This document shows, one piece after another, positions 1 through 12,446 of a stretch of 64,000 nt of DNA. How positions within the stretch are numbered: the stretch's first letter is position 1; each line of letters starts with the position of its first letter. Made by a program: the position numbers and the translations under genes. This DNA is from Doryteuthis pealeii. Its lineage: Eukaryota; Mollusca; Cephalopoda; Myopsida; Loliginidae. The stretch spans positions 90,497,948-90,561,947 of the forward strand of contig CM042152.1 in the NCBI GenBank assembly GCA_023376005.1. Direction: 5' to 3'. The notes below the pieces were generated by a model. The model was given only the letters and a program-made list of their open reading frames with translations. It was not told where the DNA came from and made no database searches.

Positions 1-700
1 GTCTAGTTGTCTTTAATCTGTTGATATCATCTGTGTCTGTCTTTTATCGATACTCTGTTAATATCTTTTTTTTTTCTTATATATTTTCTTAATATCTGTT
101 TATTTAATTATTTATTCTATTTAATTTTATTTATTTATTTATTCATTTATCTATTATTTATTTTTTTTATTTTCTAAAATTCTTTTTTTATCTTTTTTAA
201 TATTATATATTTATATTATTCTTTCATTTTTATTTTTTTATATATTATTATTTTGTTTTTGTTATTCATTTACTACACACTAAGTGAATTTGAGAGGAGA
301 AATGTGGACAAAGGAACAAAACTCAGACAAGTATATGTAGGAGATTATATATCTAAATATACATTTAATAATCAAAAGGTTTTAACATTGACAATAATTT
401 CAAATATAATAAATCATCTTCAAAACTCTTATTTTTCACATTCATTTATTACTTTTCTCGATAAATAATGTTTTTTTATTGAATATAAAGTTTCAGGGAT
501 GTTAATCCTTATAAAACATTATCTATAATTATATATGATATTCATTAATAGATTACTTTATTAAGATAGAATGTCTTTATCTTGAATATTAGTTTCATCT
601 TACTCGCTGTATCTTCCGGCCAAGTGTCTGTATTTCGTAATCATTTGGAAATTTTATATCAACATTTATTTCCATTCAGCAGAATGAAATCTTTTGAGGG
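1..700. other. AT-rich tract, no gene seen
   Basis: Low-complexity T/A-rich sequence with short homopolymers. I see no coding signature, and it is repeated at 28225-28936. Confidence 0.6.
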
Positions 701-958
701 GCCGGGTTAGCTCAGTCGGTAAGCGTTCGGCTAGAAACCACAAGGTTCCTAGTTCGATACCGGTCCTCGCCAACTCAGCGTATGAGTAGCACAGGGATCT
801 GTGCGGTAAAGTAAGGAGCTGATGGTAGGTGTGGCACTCCACCTCAGACGCCAAAAACAATCTCCTTGGTCTAGCGCTACTGAAAAGGGGATAGACTCCC
901 TCGCTGATTGGTTGATACCGACTTTAGGCCGCCCCGACGACTTTACTTTTTTTTTTTT
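701..958 (+). repeat. SINE A, full length (tRNA-derived)
   Basis: The head resembles a tRNA: Pol III A box TAGCTCAGTCGG at 708-719 and B box AGTTCGATACC at 751-761, followed by a ~180-bp unique body ending in CCGCCCCGACGACTTTAC and a T tract. The head most resembles tRNA-Lys, but no cloverleaf is kept, so it is not a tRNA gene. At least 13 copies occur in the window in both orientations. Confidence 0.85.
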
Positions 959-1059
959 CAGTTATGCTTTCCAGACAGAATGTAATTTCAATGTCAGCCA
1001 AGTTTTCCTGATAAATTTCTCTATGTATTTCCTTAATGTTCAGTTTCTATGAAATTATC

Positions 1060-1479
1060 TTTTAATCCTGGACGAGGTTGTTTGCATTTCACATAGCGGT
1101 AATAACTTCAGGAAAGTTATGCATCCAAAAATTCTCCCTCCAGCTATAGGTAAATAGTAGGGCAGATTAGGCTCCTTATCTTTGGTTAGTGTGGCGGATA
1201 ATAATTGAAGAAGATACCTTTAGGCGAATAAGGTTTTATTCAATCAAAAAACGCACATATGTTTTCAAAGATGGCGACTTGCTGAATAAAAAAGGGGAGG
1301 TGATAGCCTAAACAAGGGCAGGTAACTCCCAATGCAAGGGTTGGTAACTCTGAAATTGTCCCTTATTACCACAGTTAGGCAACCAGTCTAGGACAAGGAA
1401 AAACCCTACATTTAAACCTGTTAACTCCACTTAACAAATTGATCATGTGTCACATCCTACTCACGTGGAGGGGTTGGCA

Positions 1480-1482
<3 letters not shown>
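1060..1482 (+). repeat. SINE C, 5'-truncated, split by a solo LTR
   Basis: It begins at the B-box remnant AATCCTGGACG and contains the family body (GGTAAATAGTAGGGCAGA, TTAGGCAACC, CACATCCTACTC). It ends in GGGGTTGG and a TA tract. A 184-bp LTR-like insertion lies inside (1190-1373). Confidence 0.8.
1190..1373. mobile_element. Solo LTR, 184 bp
   Basis: The insert starts TGTGG and ends CCACA, a 5-bp perfect inverted terminus of TG...CA type. It is flanked on both sides by GTTAG (1185-1189 and 1374-1378), a 5-bp target-site duplication. Removing it restores the SINE C sequence. Identical placement is found at 29425-29608 and in arm B. Confidence 0.7.

Positions 1483-1520
<38 letters not shown>
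1482..1520. repeat. (TA)n microsatellite
   Basis: A TA tract shared as the 3' tail of two SINE C copies that face each other (1060-1482 plus, 1519-1724 minus). Confidence 0.9.
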
Positions 1521-1524
<4 letters not shown>

Positions 1525-1724
1525 GACCCCTCCGCACGAGCAGGATGTGACACAAGGTCAATTTCTTAAGCGGAGTTTAACAGGTTTGAATTCAGAGTTT
1601 TCCTTCTCCTAGACCGGTTGCCTAACCAAGGTTAACGAGCCCAGTCTGCCCTATTATTTACCCATAGCTGGAGGGAGAGTAGAATTCATACCTTTCCCAA
1701 AGGTATTAGCGCTAAGTGAAATTG
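1519..1724 (-). repeat. SINE C, inverted partner
   Basis: Minus-strand SINE C, complete from the 3' end (CCCCTCCGCACGAGCAGG) to the GCGCTAA region but without the tRNA-like head. It is joined tail-to-tail with the copy at 1060-1482. Confidence 0.8.
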
Positions 1725-1728
1725 CTAT

Positions 1729-1729
<1 letters not shown>

Positions 1730-1765
<36 letters not shown>

Positions 1766-1802
1766 ATGCGTGTATGCGTGTGTGTGTGTGTGTGTGTGTG
1801 TA
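1730..1802. repeat. (TA)n(TG)n microsatellite
   Basis: TA repeats followed by TG repeats immediately 3' of the sulfotransferase copy. Confidence 0.9.
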
Positions 1803-1810
1803 ATCATTTT

Positions 1811-2659
1811 TTAAGGTTCATATCTAAATTGAAGTTTTAAATCTTTAGCTCTTTCGTTGTATATTTTTGTCAAAGAGTTCATTTTTGGGCGACAGTAAAG
1901 TAATTCTTCCAATCACCAATAACACCTTTCCGAAACAAACTTCCTCTCGGTGTCCTCGTCTGAAACAATAGTGGGGGTTTTGCACTTTTCAGTTTATTAA
2001 AGCTACATTTTTCAGCAATCTCAACACACAAATCGTAGCTGAAATCTTTCTCTAAGAACTTGGCTACTCTTTGAATCTCCTTCACCGGATTCTCCTTGAC
2101 ATCCTCGTACATCACAATATGAACTGGCAATTCAGAATGCTCGGCAAAATCCTTCTGGTACTGCAGCATGTAATCAAACCAACTGCCAAACAGAGTTTTC
2201 CCCCCAAGAAATACTCGAGAAAGTCACTGAAACTACCATCGAGCCAATCAATTCTTTCAGCAGGTGATTGTGACAATAATCAGAGAGTACTATGTCTTTA
2301 GGATTGCGTGCAACAAAGACTATTTTTAATTTTCTTTGTTAGAATCTCTTTTGGCAGATGTCTGAGTTTTAGTGGCTGTTCAACAACCTTGGGATTTTAT
2401 TGTTGCTAATTTATCTTGTTTATTTGCCTCCAGGAAATATTCTTCTTTGTTAACTTTCATGTAAGTTGTGTTTTCATTCACAATCATGTTTATGACTTCC
2501 CAAAGCCAGTGAGTCCCAGATTTAGGGTATGCAAGCAACAACACGTCATCATTACGAAATTGGCATGGATGGAAGTTGTTGTAGATTCTCCTCAATGTTT
2601 TCAAATAATGGATATTTCACACCTTGGTAGTAAAATCCTTTGATATTCAATCGGCCATG
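1811..2659 (-). pseudogene. Sulfotransferase copy, frameshifted (arm A)
   Basis: This is the same gene as 30017-30865, from ATG (2657-2659) to the stop at 1811-1813. The C-terminal part is open at 1879-2169 and the N-terminal part, including AYPKSGTHW, at 2380-2604, but small indels between and around them break the frame (for example near 2325-2395). Because the third copy is intact and the differences are mostly single bases in homopolymers, these breaks may be sequencing errors rather than true gene decay. Confidence 0.85.
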
Positions 2660-3920
2660 TTGATTGTAGAGATTTCTTTTTTAAATTGTAAAATAGTCAA
2701 GTTTATGTTGTTATTTTGTTTTTGTTTTGTTTTTGTTTTTTGTTTTTGTTTGCTTGTTTTTTTTTTTTAATTTCGTTCCAAGTACAAACATATGATCCAG
2801 AAACTCACAAATGCACTTGATTTTCAAGAAGTATATTATTAAAAAATGTCTTCAAGATTTGACAAAATGTAGATTAAGCTGTAATTGCTTTTACATATAG
2901 AAACATCAAAAGCAGAAACAATTTGAATTCAGTGTGAATATTACAAAATAATGTTAGATTGTAACATATGGAGATTTACAATTTGAATATGGAATTTAGT
3001 TTTTAAATCAGATAGTTTGAAATAATAACAATTTCTAATATAAGTGTCTAACACAATGTAAGCTTAGAATTGTGAAATATATTTGTAATAAGAAAAATGT
3101 TTTTGCTCAAATTCATAGTTAATATTTAACAATGAAAATATTCGATAAAAGTCTTTTGGTCATAAAGATATAAAATTATAGTTACCTTCGTTTAATGGTA
3201 AAAAAAAAACAAGGTTTTGCTAATGCTCCTCTTGAATTCAAGTGTTGAGTTTGTTGTTTTTTTTGGGGTTTTTTTTCGTTTATTTTTTTTATTCGTTTTT
3301 TTGTCCACAAGAATAAAGAAATGAATATTTTGAAATAATGGTTCCTTAATGATCCTAATGGCAGGATATCATAAAAAAATATTAGTCAAAGATTGAAAAT
3401 GAAGAAATTTCTGTGATAGCTCCAATGTTGTATCTTTGTAGTAAAACGTCCAAGTGAAAATCTACAAATTGAATAAACAAGTTTGTAAACCAGGTCAACT
3501 CGAATAATTACGCAATATATCGAGTGGTCTGTTAAGCACTTCTAAATTTGAGTGCACCATAAGGAGAGCTAAATGTCACATGGTGTAGTCAGGCACTATT
3601 CGCTAATTTATTACAGGAAGAGGGAAAATATATATAATGATTCAGCAAAAAAAAATTTATAAGTTGTAATAGACAACTGAAAGATTTTATACTTTTTGGT
3701 GATTTGTTATTTGAAGAATGCCAACATTCAAGTTGACAAAATTGCTTATTTAAAATTTGCAAAGATGTGCAGTCAGCCCAAGGGAACCTTAAATGATTTT
3801 TAGAAGAAAAAAACCCTAAGATGTGAGACAAGACAATTTACTATTAACAAACAACTGTACTGAAGAATAAGCTTACTTTTGAAATATTTCCACCATGTCT
3901 CTTGAATTCTGACATATGAA
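2660..3920. other. AT-rich sequence upstream of sulfotransferase copy, no gene seen
   Basis: Contains poly-T and AT-rich unique-looking sequence with only short frames. No TATA box or promoter can be assigned. It is repeated at 30866-32140 and in arm B. Confidence 0.5.
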
Positions 3921-3964
3921 TGCTAAGAGAATAAACAATGAAAAAAAAAGATAGAGAGAAAGGA

Positions 3965-3972
3965 AACATAGG

Positions 3973-4026
<54 letters not shown>

Positions 4027-4123
4027 AGGGAAGAAGGAAGAAACAAGGAAAAACAGAAGAGAGGGAGGGAGCAAAGACAGAAGAGAAAGAAGAGAGAAAG
4101 ACAGAAGGAAGGAGAGTGAGAGA

Positions 4124-4186
<63 letters not shown>

Positions 4187-4240
4187 AGAAGGGAGAAAAA
4201 AAGAAAACAGAAGAGAGGGAGGGAAGCAAAAGATTAATTA
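3965..4240. repeat. (GA)n tracts
   Basis: Two long GA runs (3976-4021 and 4130-4183) in purine-rich sequence. The long RE/SL-repeat frames here are artefacts of the dinucleotide repeat. Confidence 0.9.
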
Positions 4241-4276
4241 TCTAAAATTAATTCCTACTAAATTGTCTTTAGCTGA

Positions 4277-4679
4277 AGTTGCTCTTATTAGTTTGGCACT
4301 TTATTTGCACACGAAATTTGCCATTTTTGCCCACGCTCAGGGGGATTATCAAGCCTCGAAAATCACCCAAAACTCAGAATTGAGCACTTTTTTCACCATC
4401 TGTAAATTCAAGGCATTAGACCATGAGAAAAAAACAATAAATCGATAACGTACATTTTCATCAAAAAATACGTAGTCTTATAATGGCTGAAAAATGGATT
4501 TGGGCAAACTTTTGAAGCCCCATATCTCCCCCAAATACTCAAGCGCAGCAACCATCTTTTACTTATGTGATACTCCTCATCGAACTCTATCAGAAAATTA
4601 TATTAGTTTGGCACACGAAATCATATTAGTTTGCACACGAAATTTGCCATTTTTGCCCACTCAAGCCTCGAAAATCACC
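4277..4679. repeat. ~400-bp segment absent from third copy
   Basis: Present in both fold-back arms (also about 11900-12290) but absent at 32504 in the third copy. Its two ends carry a similar ~80-bp block (TTTGCCATTTTTGCCCAC and AAGCCTCGAAAATCACC), so loss or gain by recombination between those blocks is plausible. Confidence 0.65.
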
Positions 4680-4840
4680 TAAATATTGAAGTGTTGGTGA
4701 TGATTAAATACCAAATTGATGCCAAATGAAACATTTAACATGCACTACCAACTGAAACACTTCAATATTTTTCATGATTTACATTCACCCATATTTTCCT
4801 ATAAATGCATGTATTCTTTTTTTAAAATATCCTCATAAAG

Positions 4841-5016
4841 AGCCAGTTTAGCTCAGTCTGTATAGCATCTGCCTTAGAACCACAAGGTTCCCAGTTCGAT
4901 ACCACCCTTTGCCAACTCAGCATGAGTAACGTAGCTTGTATCTGTGTGGTAAAGTGGGGAGCTGACGATAGGTGTAGCACTCTACCTCAGACGCAAAACA
5001 ATCTCCCTGCTCTATT
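4841..5016 (+). repeat. SINE A, diverged and 3'-truncated
   Basis: Recognisable A box (TTTAGCTCAGTCTG) and B box (AGTTCGATACC). The body stops early, whereas the matching copy at 32667 keeps its full tail. Confidence 0.8.
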
Positions 5017-5481
5017 CAGCTTTATCATTCCTTTTCTTTTTAATCAATAATTTCATTGCAGAATATTAAATCCAACTACAGAACATTTTATTTTTTTAAA
5101 AGCCTTGTGTCATTGAATCTGAAAAAAAAAAAAATTACAAAAGAAGCAGATGCGATAAGCATGACGGATGGAACTTTCATTAAACATAAACATGTAATGA
5201 AAAGTGAACATGTGCAAACCTAAACTGGATACAGTTAAATACACAAGCAACTTCAAATTTAATGTAGAAGAACATTATGTGACTATTTCTTGTTTGTAAA
5301 TAATTTTCTCAAAAAACTCTGTACAATAGATAACTTTAAAATAAAACATTAATACCTGGCATGTACTTATTAACATTTGTTTAAAAAAAAATGGGCGATT
5401 TAATGTTGCATACTTAATTTCTGAGTATATAATATATTATATATAATAATTATTATATATATAATATATATATATATAATA

Positions 5482-5728
5482 AAGTAAAAAGTAAATGTCG
5501 ACAGAGCGGCCTAAAGTCGTATCAGCAGTCAGCGAGGGAGTCCTATCCCTTTCAATAGCGCGAGACCAGGAGATTGTTTTTTTAGGCAATCTGAGGTGGA
5601 GCGCCACACTTACCATCAGCTCTTACTTAACCGCAGCAATCCCTGTGCTACTCATGCGCTGAGTTGGCGAGGACAGGTAATCGAACTCAGGGAACCTTGT
5701 GGTTTCTAGCGCGACGCTCCCGATTATA
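5482..5728 (-). repeat. SINE A, minus strand
   Basis: Body intact and tRNA-like head damaged. It is present in both fold-back arms; the third copy has a MITE and CA/TA repeats at this place. Confidence 0.78.
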
Positions 5729-5821
5729 GTGTGCTCTTTATTCTATTTTTAAGATTTGACTATACTTAGATATTCACTGACTACTTACGCAATTACTGAT
5801 GGTATTGTCAACATATGCAGT

Positions 5822-6610
5822 GACATAGTTTTTGGTTACAGACAGACACCAAAACTCCGATATCATAAAGATTTTATGTTCAAGATCCACATTCACAGGT
5901 TTTCATCATCATCATCTTAATGCCAGCAGTAACGGATATCATGACAATCCTCTTGCCAACTGTCCCTTATCATTCATTGTCCCAGAGGTCCTGGCAACTC
6001 ATGCAGTATCTGCATAGAAGCTGGTATATATAGATTCTTTGCTGGACGACCCGGCATGTTTCTCTGTGCATGGTTTCTTTCAGAGGACATGGCTTATGAA
6101 AGTACATCCTACTGTCTTCAGCATGTCCAATGTCTTGTCTGATTTTACTCAGATGGCTTTTGTGATAGGGAGCGGCCATTATAGCTGCTTCCTTGTGTGA
6201 GTTTGTTTCCAGGATTTTGTTCAAGATCAACACGTAGCATTCTGTGCAGCTCCATCTAAACTATTCTCTCTCCAGGCACCACACCAAGGGTCCAAGTGGT
6301 GCAGCCACACAAGTAGCACTAATACCACCACTACCTGGAAGAAATTGTCCTTAACCTGTCAGTGAGATCTGATTTCCAAGGAACTGATAGTCTGTTTAAT
6401 AGCAGAACATGACTTCGCATATGCATGCATTAAAACATTTCTTTTCTGTGATGAGATATACTACCAGTCACTGATTGTTCTACTGACCTTAGTAACATGT
6501 AACAACAAGACATTTCTCCAACAACTTGCCCTTAACATCATTACATTCATATTGTTCATACCCCACAGCATCTTTTATCCATCACGGTGGTCATGTAACA
6601 GAGTATCCTG
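5822..6610 (-). pseudogene. Non-LTR retrotransposon tail (LINE-1), decayed
   Basis: Minus-strand remnant of the C-terminal end of a LINE reverse-transcriptase polyprotein, the same as the better preserved 33640-34440. Short blocks such as GRPARTYI-DQL-type and YLGS-type motifs can be read across frameshifts. The element's 3' end is at the low coordinates. Confidence 0.6.
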
Positions 6611-7590
6611 CATTATTATACAAGACATTGAAATTATTTATCTACATATTGAAAAAAAAAAAAAAAATGGAGCACCAGCTGATAGAACATCATTGACAAA
6701 TTCAATATTTCTGAGATGACTCTGATAAAAAGTTCATACAATTACAAACCTTTTCCATTTTAACAAATCTAATAAGGCCTATAAAATTGTCCTGATCCTG
6801 TCGTAAGACTGTAAAAACATTTGAGTAGGGGGGAAAAAATCAAAATTGCACGACTTCCTCACCATAAAAACATTAATCAACAATGGTTAACCTTTTGCAG
6901 GCAGATAATTTTCTTTAATCCATAGAGTGATTAAATGTGCGTCAGACAATAAAGTCTGTATATTTTTATGTACTTCTTTGTTTGGAAAGTTGTTGGTATA
7001 TTCACGCCAAGTTAGGCAAGCTTTTCTGAGGCCTCCTAACATATTATGTAGAAAGTGGTTTTAGCCATGGAAATTAGAACCACAAGTTTAAATTCTAATG
7101 CGTATCCGACAGGTGTCTAATAAGTAATAATTTCCCAAAAGTATGAATTATTACTGTAAAGGTTATTCGCTCTTCTTTTTTCCTTCTAATCTCTTTGGAT
7201 TGAGTCATTAAATAACATGGTATGTCTTTTTTTGTCTTTTGTGATATAATTTATATTTATCTCATTTATTGACTCCATAAATGTAGAGCATTGCTACAAA
7301 TAGAAGTGTAATTCGCAGGCAGATAATTCTTTAATCCTAGTAGAGTGGAGCTAATTATTTCATAGTGGGTAATATTAACCACAGTCAATTAAATCATATA
7401 AATAAAATAGAAGCGGCTACTGCTGTCGCAGGGGTAGAGGGAGTGGGCAAAAAGTACTCTCATTACATTATTGTGAATCACAAGTTGATCTCACAGGATG
7501 CCCCATTAAACCATTACGTTGATCCAGATAATTGAAAAGAAAAAAATAATGTCTCCTTATTTAAAACCTTATGAAAGTTATGTTGTTAAT
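6611..7590. other. No gene seen
   Basis: AT-rich, with a ~60-bp block (GCAGGCAGATAATT...TTTAATCC) present twice, near 6897 and 7316. It is repeated in the other two copies of the unit. Confidence 0.5.
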
Positions 7591-7593
7591 CAT

Positions 7594-8010
7594 TTAATTT
7601 TGTCTTTTAATTGAATAGAAATCAAATTTCTTTATTTTGCTCAAAACAAGATCTGGTGATAAGAATATGTAATACGACAAGAAGTTCCTAATTACGACAA
7701 GAGTTCCAGAGTTCAAGAAGACTCCCAAGTCTGACAAGAAATACTGAGGAAGGCGGAGGGCACATCGGACCAAAACATTGTAGACAGATAACAATAAAGA
7801 TGATAAATAGTCCGAATAAATAAAGTACTACTCTTTAATACCGTATTTTAACTCTGGTGGATTCCTATAGCCAATTCAAATGTTTAAATCATATGTGTTT
7901 TTATAATAAATATTTTTTTGCTTGTCTGCACTCAAAAATGTATATCGTCCCCGGGTCATATGGACCCCGTTGGGAACCACTTTTAGATTCAGTACTCAGG
8001 GCTGATCTAT
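7594..8010 (+). repeat. Family P copy (Penelope-like), decayed
   Basis: Carries the family hallmark order: GACAAGAA repeats, AAATAC-TGA-GAAGG, a GCCGAAAC-like core and TAGTCCGAATAA. It is followed by a longer 3' part including ATATGGACCCC. Base losses interrupt the conserved frame. Confidence 0.65.
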
Positions 8011-8301
8011 AAAACAATCCATTAAAATGAAGCTTATGAAAACAGACGGCTAAAAATATTATCTCTTAAACTAAAATGTAGCCATTTTTATTAATTAATT
8101 CATACTACCCGGCCCTCGGCCCGTGTCCAGTGGCATCAGCCTCTGTAACTGGTAAAAGTAATAATAAACGGTTGATCCAGAGGGCCAACAACCCAGGGCA
8201 AACAAACCTTGGCCTCATGATTTTAAAGAGCAGAGCTGTGTTTTTAATCGCCCACCTCCTGAGGTGCCCCGTTGAAGGAGAAATGCCCGACGAGATCCAC
8301 G

Positions 8302-8343
8302 CATTTTTGTTGAAGCAAAATCCCATGAAGCTTCGTTTCGTGA
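8302..8343. other. Turn of the fold-back
   Basis: A 42-base loop between exact inverted 14-mers. The loop matches 36133-36175 of the third copy, where the sequence instead continues into new DNA. Confidence 0.85.
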
Positions 8344-8827
8344 GTGGATCTCGTCGGCATTCTCACTTCAAAACGTGGAAAAAGGAAAAAAAAAAAAAAG
8401 AAGGGAGCAACCTCAGGCAGGTGGGCGATAAACACCAAGCTCTGGCTCTTTAATAAATGAGGCAGGTGTTGCCTTGGGTTGTTGCCCTCTGGGATCACAC
8501 CGGTTTTTTATACTTTACAGTACAGAGGCTGAAAGCCCACTGACATCAGCCCGAGGGGCCGTAAGTAATGAAATTAATAATAAAAAATGGCTAATTTAGT
8601 TTAGAGATAATATTTTAGCGTTGTTCATAAGGCTTCATTTTTATGGATGTTTAAGATCGCCCTGAGATACTGAATCTAAAATAGTGGTTCCCAACCGGGT
8701 CCAATGGAAGGGGACGAATAAACATTTTGAGTGCAGACGCAAAAAATATTAATTATAAAAACACAATAGATTTTTAAACATGAATGGCTATAGAAATCCA
8801 CAGAGTAAAATAGGTATTAAGAGTAGT

Positions 8828-9040
8828 ACTTATATTATTCGGACTAATTTTCATCATCTTTATTGTATGCTGTACATGTTTTGGCGATGTGCCCTCTCAG
8901 CCCTCCTCATGTATTTCTTGTCAGACTTGGGAGTCTCTGAACTTCTGGAACCTTCTTGTCGTAAATTAGGAACTTCTATGTCGTATACGATATTCTCTAT
9001 CACCAGATCTTGCTTTGAGCCAAAATAATGAGATTGATTT
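8828..9040 (-). repeat. Family P copy in arm B
   Basis: Mirror of the copy at 7594, with TATTCGGACTA, a TTTTGGC core and GACTTGGGAG repeats. Confidence 0.65.
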
Positions 9041-10019
9041 CTATTCTAATTAACAAGGAACAAAATTTAAATGATAACAAACATGAACTTTTTCATTAAA
9101 GTTTTTTAAAGAGACATTATTTTTCTTTTCAGATTATCTGATCAACGTAATGGTTTTTTTAATGGGCATCCTGTGAGGATCCAACTGTGATTCAACAATA
9201 ATGAATGAGAGACTTTTGCCAACTCGTTCTACCTGCGACAGCAGTAGCCGCTCTAGTTTATTATTATGATAATGACTTGTTGAAGATACCCACTAGAAAA
9301 AATAATGCTCACTCTACTAGATTAAAGAAATTATCTGCCTGCGAATTATCACTCTATTTGTAGCTGTCTACCATTATGGAGTCAAAATGAGATAATATAA
9401 ATTATATCACAAAGACAAAAAAAGAACATAACCATGTTTTAATGACTCAATCCAAAAAAAGAGATTAGAAGAAAAGAAGAGCGAATTAACTTAGTAAATC
9501 CATCTTTTGGAAATTTTACTTATAGACACCTTGTCGGATACGGCTTTTATAAAAATTATGTGGTTCTAACTTCCATGGCTAAAACCACTTCTTATAAATA
9601 TGAGAGGCCTCAGAAAAGCCTTGCTAACTTGGGTGAAGTAATACACAACAACTTCCAACAAAGAAGTACATAACAAAAAATTACAGACTTTATGTCTGAG
9701 CACATTTAACTCACTCACTAGGATAAAGAAATTACTGCCTGCAAAGGGTTAACCATGTTGATTAATGTTTTATGGCTGAGTGAAGTGTGCAATTTGATTT
9801 TTTTCCCCCCTACTCAACAGTTTTTTTACAGTCCTTAACGACAGGGATGCAGACAATTTTATGCTTATTAGACTTGTTAATGAAAGGTTATGTATTGTAT
9901 AACTTTTTATCAGAGTCATCCAGAAATATTTGAATATCGTCAATGATGTCATATCAAGCTGTGCACCATTTTTTTTTTTTTTTCAATATGTAGATAAATA
10001 ATTTCAAAATGTCTTGTAT

Positions 10020-10795
10020 AATAAATGGCAGATACTCTGTTACATGACACCGTGGATGATAAAGATGCTGTGGGTATGAAATAAATGAATGATAATGATG
10101 TTAAAGGGCAAGTGTTGGAGAAGTGAGTCTTGTTGTTACATGTTACTAAGTCATAAGACAATTCATGTACCTAGTAGTAATATCTTATCCACAAGAAAGA
10201 AATGTAAATGACATAGGAAGTCATGGTCTGCTATAAACAAACTATCAGTTTCCTTGGAAATCAGATCTCACTGACAAGGTTAAAGTGACAATCTTACAGG
10301 TAGTGGTGGTATTAGTGCTACTGTTGGCTGCACCACCGGACCTTGGTGGTGCCTGGAGAATAGGTTTAGATGGGAGCTGCAGCAAGAATGCACGTGTGAT
10401 CTGAACAAATCCTGGAAACAATACACCACAAGGAAGCAGCTATATGGCCACCTGCCTCCTATCACAAAAGCCATCTGAGTAAATCAGACAAGACATACTG
10501 GACACTGCTGAAGAAGTAAGGATGTACTCATAAGCCATGTCCTCTGAAAGAAACCAGCACAGGAACATGCGGGTCGTCCAGCAAAGATCTATATATACCA
10601 GCTTATGCAATCCTGCATGCAGTGCCCGAGGAACCTCCTGGGAACAATGAATGATAGGGACAGTTGGCAAGAGATTGTCATGGATATCCGTACTGCTGGC
10701 ATAAGATGATGATGATGAAAAACTCTGTGAATGTGACTGTCTTGAACATAAAAAATCTTTATAATGGATTTGGTGTCTGTCTGTACCAAACGATG
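10020..10795 (+). pseudogene. LINE-1 tail in arm B, decayed
   Basis: Mirror of 5822-6610, now coding on the plus strand. Blocks such as the LYGHL-type segment near 10440 and a GHP/KIYIYQL-type segment near 10575 are readable, with frameshifts. Long open frames on the minus strand here are antisense shadows. Confidence 0.58.
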
Positions 10796-10892
10796 TCATG
10801 CAGTAGTTATACCCTCAGTAATTGCGTAAGTTTATAGTGAATATCTAAGTAATAGTCAATCATTAAAACATAGAATAAAGAGGCAACTATAT

Positions 10893-11128
10893 ATCGTAGA
10901 GCGTTCGGCTAGAAACCACAAGGTTCCTATTCGTACCTGTCCTCGCCAATCAGTCGCATGAGTACACAGGGATTTGTGCGGTAAAGTAGGAGCTATGTAA
11001 GTGTGGCGCTCCACCTCAGATGCCTAAAAACAATCTCCTTGGCTCCGCTATTGAAAAGGGATAGACTCCCTCGCTACTGCTTGTATACCGACTTTAGGCC
11101 GCTCTGTCGTCTTTACTTTTTACTTTAT
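10893..11128 (+). repeat. SINE A in arm B
   Basis: Mirror of 5482-5728. Confidence 0.78.
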
Positions 11129-11577
11129 TATATATATATAATATTATATATATTTATATATATAGATATAAATATTCAGAATTAAGTATGCAACATTAAA
11201 CGCCCATTTTTTTTTACAATGTTAATAAGTACATGCCAGGTATTACATGTTTTATTTAAAGTTATCTATTGTACAAGAGTTTTTTGAAAATTATTACAGA
11301 ACAAGAAATAGTCAATAAATTGTTCTTCTACATTAAATTTGAAGTTGGCTGTGTATTTAACGTATCCAGTTTTAGGTTTGCACATGTTCACATTTCCCAT
11401 TACATTTTTATGTTTAATGAAGTTCCATCGTCCATGCTTATCGCATCCTGCTTCTTTGTAATTTTTTTTTTTCAGATTCAATGACACAAGGCTTTTAAAA
11501 AAAATAAAATGTTTCTGTAGTTGGATAATATTCTGCAATGAAAATTATTTGATTAAAAAGAAAGAATGATAAAGCTG

Positions 11578-11752
11578 AATAGAGCAGGAGATTGTTTTGC
11601 GTCGAGGTAGAGTGCTCACCTATCGTCAGCTCCCACTTTAACCAAGCAGATACAAGCTACGTTACTCACAGCTGAGTTGGCAAAAGGGTGTTATCGAACT
11701 GGAACTTGTGGTTCAAGGCAGAATGCTATTCAGACTGAGCTAAACTGGCTCT
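11578..11752 (-). repeat. SINE A in arm B
   Basis: Mirror of 4841-5016. Confidence 0.78.
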
Positions 11753-12384
11753 TTATGAGGATATTTTAAAAAAAAGAATACATGCATTTATAGAAAATAT
11801 GGTGAATGTAAATCATGAAAATATTGAAAGTGTTTCAGTTGGTAGTGCATGTTAAATGTTTCATTGGCATCAAATTTGGTATTTAATCATCACCAAACAC
11901 TTCCAATATTTAGGTGATTTGAGGCTTGAGGGCAATGCCAAATTTCGTGTGAAACTAATATGATTCGTGTGCCAAACTAATATAATTTTCTGATAGAGTT
12001 CGAGAGAGATCACATAGTAAAAGATGGTTGGTGGGCGCTTGATATTTGGGGAGAATGGGCTTCAAGTTTGCCAAAATGCCAATTTCAGCCATTAAAAGAC
12101 TAACGTATTTTGATGAATGTACGTTATCGATTTTATTGTTTTTTTCTCATGGATTCTAAGCCTTGAATTTAAGATGGTGAAAAAAAAGTGCCATCTGAGT
12201 TTTGGTGATTTTCGAGGCTTGATAATCCCTGAGCGTGGGCAAAAATGGCTAAAATTGTCTGTGCAAATAAAGTGCAACTATAAGCAACTCAGCTAAAGAC
12301 AATTTAGTAGGAATTAATTTAGATTAATTAACTTTTTGCTTTCCCTCCCTCTCTTCTGTTGTTCTTTTTTCTCCCTTCTTTCTT

Positions 12385-12385
12385 C

Positions 12386-12446
<61 letters not shown>

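Larger units (their letters stand above)
1..8301 (+). repeat. Arm A of 16-kb fold-back (first copy of the 8-kb unit)
   Basis: From about base 113 this segment is matched in reverse complement by 8344-16338, and in direct orientation by about 28225-36177. Shared landmarks are the same SINE A, the paired SINE C copies around a TA tract, the sulfotransferase, GA tracts, a LINE tail and a family P copy. Base 1 aligns with about 28225, so the unit probably starts left of the window. Compared with the third copy it has an extra ~400 bp near 4277-4679, a shorter SINE at 4841, and a SINE at 5482 where the third copy has a MITE and CA/TA repeats. Confidence 0.9.

Noticed and set aside
701..772. Possible functional tRNA gene
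   Set aside because: A and B boxes are present, but the acceptor and anticodon stems do not close, and the same head occurs many times with a constant SINE body.
3873..4237. Long frames rich in RE, SL or GR repeats
   Set aside because: They translate (GA)n dinucleotide repeats in every frame. The same applies at 12336-12797, 32053-32514 and 46088-46575.
10440..10799. 119-codon minus-strand frame
   Set aside because: Antisense shadow of the LINE-1 copy in arm B.
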